A DNA stretch of 26,056 nucleotides from Chrysochromulina parva. Lineage: Eukaryota; Haptophyta; Prymnesiales; Chrysochromulinaceae. The position numbers and the translations under genes were made by a program. The stretch lies in assembly GCA_002887195.1 (NCBI GenBank), contig PJAB01000467.1, positions 1 through 26,056 of the forward strand, read 5' to 3'. Positions 9,596-16,808 of this stretch are shown one piece after another; within the stretch, counting starts at the first letter, position 1; each line of letters starts with the position of its first letter. The notes below the pieces were generated by a model, which worked only from the letters and a program-made list of their open reading frames with translations, made no database searches and was not told the DNA's origin.

Positions 9596-9916
9596 ATGGG
9601 AATCGCGGCGAGCAAGCACTCACACGCCGAGCGCGAAACGGTCGCTAAGACGCTCACCGCGCACATGCCTCTCATTATCGACGTCGAATACTGTGGTGCC
9701 TGAGGCTACAAGCCCGCCTTCGATGCTCTGAAGGTGAAGCTGGAGTCCGACATCAAGGGCTGCACCATCACTGGCAAACCAGGTCGCAGAAGCTCCTTTG
9801 AGGTAACGGCGAATGGCCAGCTCGTCCACAGCAAGCTCGGAGGCCAGGGCGGCAAACTTCAGACTCGTGCCGAGTACCAAGCTCTCATGATGGCGCTGGA
9901 GCCGCTCGTCAAGTAA
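9596..9916 (+). CDS. SELENOW: Selenoprotein W with in-frame TGA (Sec36) and an acylation-type N-terminal extension
   Basis: The frame runs from ATG 9596 to TAA 9914-9916 with one in-frame TGA at 9701-9703. On both sides of the TGA it matches the SelW/Rdx thioredoxin-like family: PLIIDVEYCGA-U-GYKPAF with the C-x-x-U redox motif, LKVKLESDI, then SFEVTANGQLVHSKLGG. Decoding the TGA as selenocysteine gives a 106-residue protein, usual for SelW plus about 23 extra residues. A SECIS follows at 9957-10039. Met24 is where SelW normally starts; the preceding MGIAASKHSHAERE is a near copy of the N-terminus of the gene at 7212 and keeps an N-myristoylation consensus (Gly2, Ser6, Lys7), though Cys3 is now Ile. 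The role is probably a small redox protein, perhaps membrane-tethered. A cysteine-less pseudogene is unlikely because homology continues past the TGA. Confidence 0.9.
9701..9703 (+). other. Selenocysteine codon TGA
   Basis: TGA sits between TGTGGTGCC (C-G-A) and GGCTACAAGCCC (G-Y-K-P), exactly where SelW proteins carry U in C-x-x-U-G-Y-K-P. Residue 36. Confidence 0.9.
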
Positions 9917-9956
9917 GAACTCTCCAGGCACTTTTGCATGATGGTCGCTGGTGCCG

Positions 9957-10039
9957 GACTACATCTGCAGCCATGACGGCGAGTGGCACAAAGGTGAGAC
10001 TCCTCGCCTGCCGCACGTTGGAGATCACGCAGCGTGGTC
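9957..10039 (+). promoter_or_regulatory. SECIS element (type II-like) in the 3'UTR of SelW
   Basis: By hand folding, helix I pairs GACTAC (9957-9962) with GTGGTC (10034-10039) and CTGC with GCAG. The quartet is ATGA at 9973-9976 opposite GA at 10021-10022. Helix II pairs CGGCGAGTGGCA with TGCCGCACGTTG (12 positions, one A-A mismatch, three G-U). The unpaired AAA is at 9990-9992. A mini-helix GGTGAG/CTCGCC with a four-base loop sits above it, as in type II SECIS. It starts 41 bases after the stop. SBP2 binding here would direct Sec insertion at 9701. Confidence 0.85.
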
Positions 10040-10415
10040 AGTACACAGATCTCAAGGAGCAGTAGGCAGGCAGGCTGCACGGGAACAAGTTGAACATGAA
10101 CACCTGCAGTGCACGGGCAGATTCGCGTATGTGTGTGGTCGACAGTGGTTGGATGTGTTCACCAGGTGGTCGTGGTGTACGGGGCGGTCGCTTCGAACAG
10201 GCGGCTCCACGGAGCTGGGACGGTGCGGTAGACTGTGTGCTGGATCAAGAGCCCCTCAGAGCATTGTTGTCTATGGAGAGTCGTAGACAAGACGTAATAT
10301 TAGAAAGGACATGGACCGATGGACGCGGTAACATGCGCGGCAACGACCAGACGCCTGCAAGAACCTCAGAAGAGCAGAGAACTGCTCGATCACTTTACGT
10401 TCCGGTGGTTCCGTC
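10040..10415. other. Convergent 3' intergenic region
   Basis: Between the SECIS and the RING-H2 stop I see no gene, tRNA or repeat. It should hold the end of the SelW 3'UTR and the 3'UTR of the RING gene. Confidence 0.4.
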
Positions 10416-11072
10416 CTATTCAAGCGGCTGCCGACAACAAGGGCACAGATTTGCACGGACGGTCCACTGGCCCAAGCATTCCACGTGAAAGCAGTGCCCA
10501 CACACTAGGCGCGCGAGGCGTGCCTCAACCCAGCGTGAGCTCAAGCAGATAGCGCAAGACCAGGATGGCGGTGCCAAGCGCTTTGATGGAATCGTTCGGG
10601 ACGTGCCCAAACCCCGACCCCGCCGCGGTGGATTCGTCAGTGGCGACGGGTCCGGCAGCATCTGCATGCCAATAAATCGATCCATTGCGACTTTGCGTGT
10701 GCATGGCTGCTCGGCACTCACCTCGACAGGCGGCGGCGAGCCAGGTGGCATCGCTCTCAGCATCAACCCGAGCGCAACGTGGTCGCTTTGTGCAGCCACA
10801 GATAGAGGAGAGATTTGTTGAACTGTCAAACCCATGGAACCGTAGTCAACGTGGATAGCTGCAGGTTGCTGCGCCGCTGCTGCTGCCGACGAACGACGAG
10901 GGCTTCTTGATGCTGAGGATGGGCGGGCAGCCCGTGGATGCTCCGGTGACGCGGTCGTGGACTGCAAAAGGGACTCTGCGACAGGCAGCGCCGCACTCCA
11001 TTGATCGTGTCGCCGCCATGTGTACGTTCTCGTCGGCGACCTTGGGCCTGACAATGGCTGCAGCTTCGCCAT
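10416..11072 (-). CDS. RING-H2 finger protein, probable E3 ubiquitin ligase
   Basis: The 218-residue product has a C-terminal RING-H2 finger: C173-A-I-C176, then C191-G-H193-C-F-H196-V-E-C199, LGQW, and C210-P-C-C213. This is the C3H2C3 pattern of E3 ligases that recruit E2 enzymes, with the conserved Trp between the sixth and seventh ligands. The N-terminal 165 residues are low complexity (Ser/Arg/Ala/Pro) with no transmembrane segment. A GAG|GTGAGT donor at 10721 and a CAG acceptor at 10662 define a possible 60-nt in-frame intron. Splicing would remove 20 residues and leave the RING intact. Substrates are unknown. Confidence 0.75.
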   Translation of the reverse strand: MAKLQPLSGPRSPTRTYTWRRHDQWSAALPVAESLLQSTTASPEHPRAARPSSASRSPRRSSAAAAAQQPAAIHVDYGSMGLTVQQISPLSVAAQSDHVALGLMLRAMPPGSPPPVEVSAEQPCTRKVAMDRFIGMQMLPDPSPLTNPPRRGRGLGTSRTIPSKRLAPPSWSCAICLSSRWVEARLARLVCGHCFHVECLGQWTVRANLCPCCRQPLE

Positions 11073-11276
11073 CGCGGGGACTCGCGCGATCGCGGGCGTT
11101 TCATGTGAAGTTGCAGTTGGTTTCGATTTTGCAGCGACCTCGGCAAACGATCATAGAGAGAGCTCAATATGTACGCGACAGCCGAAACGCGAAACGGACG
11201 TGTTCACGAGGCTTTTTTACAAACCTCCGCGGCGTACGGGCGGGCGGCATGGCGGGCGGAGTGCAGCGGCCAGCGC

Positions 11277-12911
11277 TTAGTTGCTTATGCTAGTGCTACC
11301 CGCGCCGGAGCCGCCTGCGCGCTCGATCGAACTCTTCGCTCGTAACGTCGTCGTCTCGGCGGCGCATTTGGCCGCCGCGGCTCGTTCGTGAGCCGCGCCT
11401 CGACTAAAGACCGCGCTCAGCCACCTATACTCTTCGAGCACGGTGCGCACATCGCCAATGGTCAGCTCGGCGATGTTGCGCGTCTCGAGCCACCGTAAGC
11501 TCGGCGCCGTACCGAGCTGCCGAACGAGCTGCCGGCGGCGCACGGTCAGCCAGCTGCAGAGCTCGAGCTCGAGGCGAACGTACGGCGTGCCGCCGCCGGT
11601 GCCGACAGCATCGTTCGGCCGGAGTGCCGCATCGTCAGAACCTGGCGCAGGTACGAGGCGCAGCTCCACACACACGCCCATACCATTCCCATTCACAGGG
11701 CGCTTGCGCGCCGCCGCGGGCGTCGCCGCTGACGGCAGAGCCGAGTCGTCCTCAGCTGAAAGCGGACGCCCGCCAAAAAGGGGGCTGCCAAGCAGCAGGG
11801 GCGTCTCGGGAGCTGTCTCGCTCACGAGCGCGGACGTCGTCACACCGCGGTTCACACCGCTGGTGGTCCGCGCCTTCCGCGGCGGTGTCGAGCCGAAGCC
11901 GTTGACGAAGCCGTTGACGAAGCCGTTGACGTGGCCGGCGGCGTCGACACTCGTCGGCGCGGCGGCGATGGCGGCGGCTTCGGCGGCGGCAGCTGCGGCC
12001 GCGGCTGTGGCAGCGGCTGCCGCCTCCGCCTCGGCGACGGTTGCTGCGGCCGCGGCGGCTGCCACCTCCGCCGCGCGTGCCTCCTCTGCCTCCCGTACGG
12101 CGCGCTCTCTCTCGAGGGCGGCGTGCGTCTCGGCGAGACCTTGCTCGTAGCTCGCACTGTCGATGCTCAGCTGCTCAGGCTGCACATTCGATAGGAACGA
12201 GAGGGCGCTCTGCATGTGGGTCAGATAGTAGGCCGCCTCCGAGACCAGACCCGAGGAGTGGCGAAAGCGCACAATGTACTGCAGGCTCGCGTGCAGTCCC
12301 AAGGGCGACGCCTGCAGCGTCACGTAGAGGAGCACCGGGAAGAACTCATCCGCGCCGTGAGTGCCCGTGGACGAGTGCGAGAGCGCGCTGTTGATGCGCT
12401 TGCAGCAGTTGAGGATGCACACGAGCTTGTCGCGCGGCGTCCGGTAAGTGGCGATCTTGACGAGCTCCTGCTGAGCAAACGTCCACGGCGCCAGGGCCTG
12501 GAACTCGGGCGAGATGGCAAAGTGGTCGACTGTCAAGAAGCGCAGTCGCTGCATCCATCGGTGCACCGCCTCATCCTCCTGCGCCTCGACGGGCTCGGCC
12601 GCGAACACGCGGTCGTGCAGCTTTGTCATCACAAACTTCTCGACGCTGTCGCACGCGCGCTGGAGCTCGGCGGCATCGCAGCCCGCCCACAGCGGGTGAC
12701 CGGCAATGTCCGCCTCCGTTTGCTGGAAAAAGGCCTGCACGGCCTCAGCGAGCTCGTCGATGGAGAGGCTGCGATTAGCGCTCTCCGTGGCCGCAAGCGC
12801 GTTGCGCACAAAGAGCTTCATCGCACGAAGCAAAGAGGCGGCCTGCGGGTCGTTGAGCTTTGTAAGAAAGGCCTGGTAGGATGAATTGGGCTTGGCGGAC
12901 TGGGCTGCCAT
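11277..12911 (-). CDS. VPS9-domain protein, probable Rab5-type GEF
   Basis: With the ATG at 12911 (context CAAATGGCAGCC) the protein has 544 residues. Residues about 110-245 form a VPS9 domain: AISPEFQALAPWTFAQQEL, KLVCILNCCKRINSAL, GADEFFPVLLYVTLQASPL, LQYIVRFRHSSGLVSEAAYY. The Asp of GADEF and the Tyr of LLYV are the residues VPS9 proteins use to open the nucleotide site of Rab5/Vps21. An Ala/Glu coiled-coil-like stretch follows, then three tandem VNGF units from a 15-bp repeat at about 11895-11940, and an unrecognised C-terminal region (about residues 430-544). An in-frame upstream ATG at 13034 would add 41 residues encoded by a TTGAAY hexanucleotide tract, so it is judged 5'UTR. Role: endosomal trafficking. 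Confidence 0.8.
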   Translation of the reverse strand: MAAQSAKPNSSYQAFLTKLNDPQAASLLRAMKLFVRNALAATESANRSLSIDELAEAVQAFFQQTEADIAGHPLWAGCDAAELQRACDSVEKFVMTKLHDRVFAAEPVEAQEDEAVHRWMQRLRFLTVDHFAISPEFQALAPWTFAQQELVKIATYRTPRDKLVCILNCCKRINSALSHSSTGTHGADEFFPVLLYVTLQASPLGLHASLQYIVRFRHSSGLVSEAAYYLTHMQSALSFLSNVQPEQLSIDSASYEQGLAETHAALERERAVREAEEARAAEVAAAAAAATVAEAEAAAAATAAAAAAAAEAAAIAAAPTSVDAAGHVNGFVNGFVNGFGSTPPRKARTTSGVNRGVTTSALVSETAPETPLLLGSPLFGGRPLSAEDDSALPSAATPAAARKRPVNGNGMGVCVELRLVPAPGSDDAALRPNDAVGTGGGTPYVRLELELCSWLTVRRRQLVRQLGTAPSLRWLETRNIAELTIGDVRTVLEEYRWLSAVFSRGAAHERAAAAKCAAETTTLRAKSSIERAGGSGAGSTSISN

Positions 12912-13191
12912 TTGCGGGAGAGGAGGGCACGCGCGGCGAGAGCCATGGACGCTGTGAACGGTTTCGTGAACTTTAGTTTTCCGGCCCCAAAAATTCAAAT
13001 TCAAATTCAAGTTCAAGTTCAAGTTCAAGCGCATTCGATAAGCTTCCGTTAGGTTGTCTGTTGTTTATGTAGTAACTTGAACTGAACAAAAATTCACCAG
13101 CTCGCCCTCCTCCTCCGCGCCCAACGGTGCGCGCAATCCTGGTCCGTACTGACCCCGGTCGCCGGTGGTCTCTCCAATACTCTGGTGCGAT
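12912..13191. other. Promoter/5'UTR of the VPS9 gene and 3'UTR of the upstream fusion gene
   Basis: Both flanking genes are on the minus strand. Positions about 12990-13030 are a hexanucleotide tract (TTCAAR on plus, TTGAAY-type on minus) just upstream of the VPS9 start. Nothing else is recognised. Confidence 0.4.
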
Positions 13192-16100
13192 TCACATTCG
13201 ACGCCGCATCATGCTGCGGAGCACCCCCGCCGTCTCCTGCGCGCTCCCGAGCGCCCCGCCCCCCTGCGGGCCTCGGAAGATGTTGCACGCCACCGAGATG
13301 CGACGGCTCTCGAGCTTCTCGTCGTCCGGGCCGGAAGCTCGTGGAAGGTAGTGCGGGAGCACCGCGTGAGGGACGTACCTGAAGAGGGGGGGGCAGTCAG
13401 AGGTCATCAGAGGTCATCAGAGATCATCAGAGGTCATCAGCGCAGCGGTCATCAGCGATGAAAGTGGCAATCAACGCACCCCGGGAAGATCCAGAGCTCG
13501 CCAGGCCGAGGCTGGATGGGTAAGAAGCCGAAATCGGTCGTCCACGGCGCAAGCTGCGTCTTGAGAAGCAAAGCCCCCGAGTACACGGCCGCTCCTGCAT
13601 CCAGGACCATCAAGGCATGGTCGTCGGCTTCCACAAAGTACACCGCCGCCCAGAGCGCCTCGCCATGGTCGTGCAGCGTATTGAAGTCGTGCGCGCTTGA
13701 GATATTCATCCAGCCGCTCACACGCATCTGGGCCACGGGCGAGTAGGTCGGCGCGGCGGGTACTCGCCGTGCAGCCGCCTCGCCGGCCGGCGTCTTCACA
13801 GCCGTCTTCACAGCCGCCGTCGCGCCGCCCAGCTCGTCACCCTGCTCGTCACGGCGCTCGTCACCCTGCTCGCCACGGCGCTCGTCACCCTGTTCGTCAC
13901 GGCGCTCGTCACACTGCTCGCCGGCCTGCGCACTGTCCTTCTCGCCCTCGTGCTTGTGATCGTTCTCCAGCATCAGCAGCGCCTCGAGGAGCACGTTGTG
14001 CACGCGCCCGTACCTTTCGACCGTAGGGTTGGGGTTCGGGTCAGGGTTTGGGTTGAGGTTAGGGTGAGGGTTCGTCAGGGTTCGTCAGGGTTCGTCAGGG
14101 CTCCGGTTCAGGGTTCGTCAGGGTTCGTCAGGGTTCGTCAGGGCACAATAGGGCTCGTCAGGGTTCGTCAGGGTTCGTCAGGGTTCGTCAGGGTTCGACA
14201 GGGTTCGTCAGGGTTCGGGTCAGGGTTCGGGTTGAGGGTGAGGGTTGTGCACAGGCGCCCGTACCAGTCAGAGGACGAACGATTGAAGCGCTCCTCTTCC
14301 GAATGGAAACCGCCCACGTTACTCCGACGGATACCTTTCCCATCCGCATGCTGCGCGCACCAAATGGCGAGGCAATGGGAGGCCGTGGGACGCCATGAGG
14401 GACATTGGAGGCAATGAGAGAGGCAATGAGAGGCAATGAGAGGCAATGATAGGCAGTGGGAGGCAATAGGACGCCATGAGAGACATCAGAGGTCATCAGA
14501 GGCACTGGGAGGCAATCAGAGGTCATCGGAGGCAATGGGAGGTTATGGGACGCCATGAGAGGACATGAGAGGCAGCCAGACGCCAGAAAGCGCAATTACC
14601 TGCGCGCGCCAGTGGGCGAGGCGGCTCGTGCCGTCCTCCTTGAGCGCCGTGTTGATCTGTTCGGCGATGCCCTCGTGCAGCACGAACCGGTGCACTTCGG
14701 TCCGACTACCCAAGGCGGCCTCCTCTTTCGTGGGCACCTGTTGGGGGGAGGGCGATCAGCATGCAATCAGCATGCAATCAGCTTGCAATCAGCTTGCAAT
14801 CGACTAGGGAGGCACCTGTTGGGGGGAGGCGATCAGCATGCAATCAGTGCCAATCAGCTTGCCATCCGAGGCAATCAGCATGCAATCGACTAGGGAGGCA
14901 CCTTTGGGGTGGGGGGGCGGATCGCAATCAGCATGCAATCGACTAGGGAGGCACCTTTTGGGTGGGGGGTCGGATCGCAAACGGCGGTGGCGAGTCAGGC
15001 AGCGCGATGGCCAGATGGTTCTCGAAGCACGCGGCACATGGAGCGATCTGACGAAGCACGCAGTCGGAGGCACTGAGTGCCTTGTAGCTGCCTGCTGTGC
15101 TGAGCCACTCCATGCACGTCTCCGAGAACTGTGACGAGAGTAGCCGACCCGCTGCATCTTCGAATGAGACTCCCAAATCGAGCCGAAGGCGAGCACCGCT
15201 GCTGTTGCTCTGCAGCGGCGCGTCCGGAAGGCTCGCCATGGACGAGGTCGCGTGGGCGTCGTCATGGGCGGCATTGTCGACGACGGCGTTCGTCTCGATC
15301 GAGCTGGCGACGGCCACTTCGATCGAGCGTGCCGCCTCGGCCACCGCCTCTGCCCGCAGCGCCACCGCCGCTGCCCTCGCCGCCACCACCCTCGCCTTCG
15401 CCGCCGCCCTCTCCTGCTCTGCCACCGCCTCTGCCCGCAGCGCCACCGCCGCTGCCCTCGCCGCCACCACCCTCGCCTTCGCCGCCGCCCTCTCCGCCGC
15501 TGCCGCCGCCTCCATCGTCGACGAGTCAGTTGGCGGAACCCAAAGCGTCAGAGCGTCGGCACGCGGCTCGGCGATTGGCTCGGCGATTGGCGCCGTGAGC
15601 GGCGGGGCAGTGGGCGTCGCTTCCACGCTCTGCGCGCCGAACACAATGTCCGCCTCGGATGCCTCAGCCGCCTCGGCTGTGCTGTGCGCCTCCTCCTCCT
15701 CCACTCGCTCAGCTCGGCTCGCTTTGCACCCCAAGTACTCCCGGAGTCCGTGAGGCCGAGCGCTCTCCTGAGCGCTCTCTCGAGTCACCTCGTACACGTA
15801 CCATCGGCCCTCGCCCATCTCGCGCATCCGCTTCTCGACGCACGCGAGGTGGGCTGCGCTCGGACGGCGCTCGCCGCCCAGCTGCGTGAAGCGCCAACCT
15901 TTCTCGGCGCAGATGTCGATGCATTCCTGCCGACTCCATCGCTCCTCTGCGCTCACGAGGATACGCGTCGTCCCGGGCATGCACAGCTCGTCCAGCGCGT
16001 CGCAAAAGGCGCCGGTCGAGCCGTGCGTGTACAGGCAGTCGGACGCGAGGATCAGGTCCGGCGGACCCGGCAGGCTCTGCATCAGCACTTCGGATCCTTC

Positions 16101-16436
16101 GCCCCACTCATACACGCGCGCGTCGCACTGTGACGCCAGACCATTCGCGTCGACGCTCGCGCGCAGCCGAGCAACAAGCCCTTCGTGCTTGTCCGTGAGG
16201 AACACGTGCGTGCCCGGCCCGCCGCGCAGCGCGGCCACTAGCCCCGGGTACCCGATCGCCCCCGCCCCCAGCTCGACGATGGTCAAGCCCGCGAGCCACG
16301 ATGCCGGACGGGCGAGCAGCTCGTCGCCTAGGACGAAGGCGGCTGGCCAGATGCCGCTGCCCAGAAAGTGATCAAGCTGCTCGGGATCGGGCAGCCAAAT
16401 GGAGCGGCTGAGCCCGATGGGGCAGGCTTCCCGCAT
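13192..16436 (-). CDS. Methyltransferase-2OG/Fe(II) oxygenase fusion, five exons
   Basis: Predicted exons are 16436-14955, 14737-14600, 14350-14265, 14013-13480 and 13378-13192, about 808 residues. Exon 1 holds a seven-strand SAM methyltransferase of the METTL21/23 (Methyltransf_16) type: GSGIWPAAFVLGDEL, motif I VELGAGA (54-60), FLTDKHE, and DLILASDCLY (127-136). These enzymes methylate lysines on proteins. A linker follows with a 28-residue Ala-rich unit duplicated in tandem. The C-terminal half matches 2OG-Fe(II) oxygenases of the PF13759 type: IRRSNVGGFHSEEE, SGWMNISSAHDFNTLHDHG, a strand AAVYFVEADDH, ELWIFPG-YVPHAV, and RRISVACNIF with the late Arg. Motifs cross three splice junctions in frame (SSSD-W-YGRVHN, FP-G-YVPHAV), supporting the exon chain. 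Two adjacent genes remain possible if exon 1 ends separately; residues after CNIF are uncertain. Confidence 0.7.
13379..13479 (-). other. Intron 4 of the fusion gene (101 nt)
   Basis: CCGGG|GTGCGT and CTTCAG|GTACGT, phase 2. The interior is a tandem array of CTGATGACCT-type units before a pyrimidine tract. Splicing joins IFP-G to YVPHAV, restoring the second metal-binding His motif. Confidence 0.8.
14014..14264 (-). other. Intron 3 of the fusion gene (251 nt), telomere-like decamer array
   Basis: The donor GACTG|GTACGGGCGC and acceptor GAAAG|GTACGGGCGC share about 20 bases after GT (GTACGGGCGC then GTGCACAAC). On plus the interior is (GGGTTCGTCA)n with telomere-like GGGTTNGGG variants, which reads as CCCTGACGAA on the transcript strand. 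Confidence 0.75.
14351..14599 (-). other. Intron 2 of the fusion gene (249 nt)
   Basis: The donor is TGGCGCGCGCAG|GTAATT and the acceptor TGGTGCGCGCAG|CATGCG, so 11 of 12 bases before each cut match. The interior is an irregular array of CATTGCCTC/CTGATGACCTC units. Phase 0; it joins HWRAQ to HADGKGIRRSN. Confidence 0.65.
14738..14954 (-). other. Intron 1 of the fusion gene (217 nt)
   Basis: The donor AAAAG|GTGCCTCCC and acceptor CAACAG|GTGCCCACG flank about three tandem units. Each has AGGTGCCTCCCTAGTCGATT followed by GCATGCTGATTGC-type repeats and a pyrimidine-rich tract. Phase 0. Confidence 0.7.
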
Positions 16437-16808
16437 CGAGCCGGAAACAATTCACGTTCACAGTAGAACCGAGCAGCGAGTGCGAGTACACGTACCGCTT
16501 GATGACGTGATACTATTATCACGTTGTCTCAACGTGACACAGAATCGTCGCCTTTCCTCCGATCTCGATCGTCCCCTTCGCGAAACGTCCCGACGGCTAA
16601 CCGCCAAACCACCACGTCACTCCTCTAGTGACAATGGTATCACCCTCGCGCCAAACTGTGGAGGAAGTTTCGATGACCCTGAAATTCGCCCCGGCATGCT
16701 GCCACGTGTCCAGCAACGAAACTCCATCCACGTCATGTACTCCGTGTACACGTGTCTTTCTGGACAGAATCTTACGTGGCGGACCGCTCTCTCAGTGTGC
16801 TCGGCGTC
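16437..16808. promoter_or_regulatory. Divergent promoter with ACGT-core (UPRE/ERSE-like) motifs
   Basis: This 372-bp region lies between the fusion gene and GRP94. TGACGTGA is at 16503-16510; its complement-type CCACGTCA is at 16612-16619 and 16728-16735; CCACGTGT is at 16702-16709. A perfect 8-bp inverted repeat, TCACGTTG-TCT-CAACGTGA, is at 16519-16537. TGACGTG(G/A) is the core bound by XBP1/ATF6-type and plant bZIP60-type factors in unfolded-protein-response promoters, which suits a GRP94 gene. Binding is inferred. Confidence 0.5.

Noticed and set aside
9930..9960. Earlier ATGA at about 9938 as the SECIS core
   Set aside because: No matching GA side or helix pairs with it, whereas ATGA at 9973 gives a complete fold.
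10131..10220. TTCGAA-type box considered as a tRNA T-loop
   Set aside because: No acceptor stem, D-loop or anticodon arm could be built around it.
12912..13034. 41-residue N-terminal extension (LNLNLN...) of the VPS9 protein
   Set aside because: It is encoded by a hexanucleotide repeat and lacks conservation cues; the ATG at 12911 has better context.
14020..14250. Repeat array considered as a CRISPR or true telomere
   Set aside because: Units are short, contiguous and without spacers, and conserved exons lie on both sides, so it is an intronic satellite.
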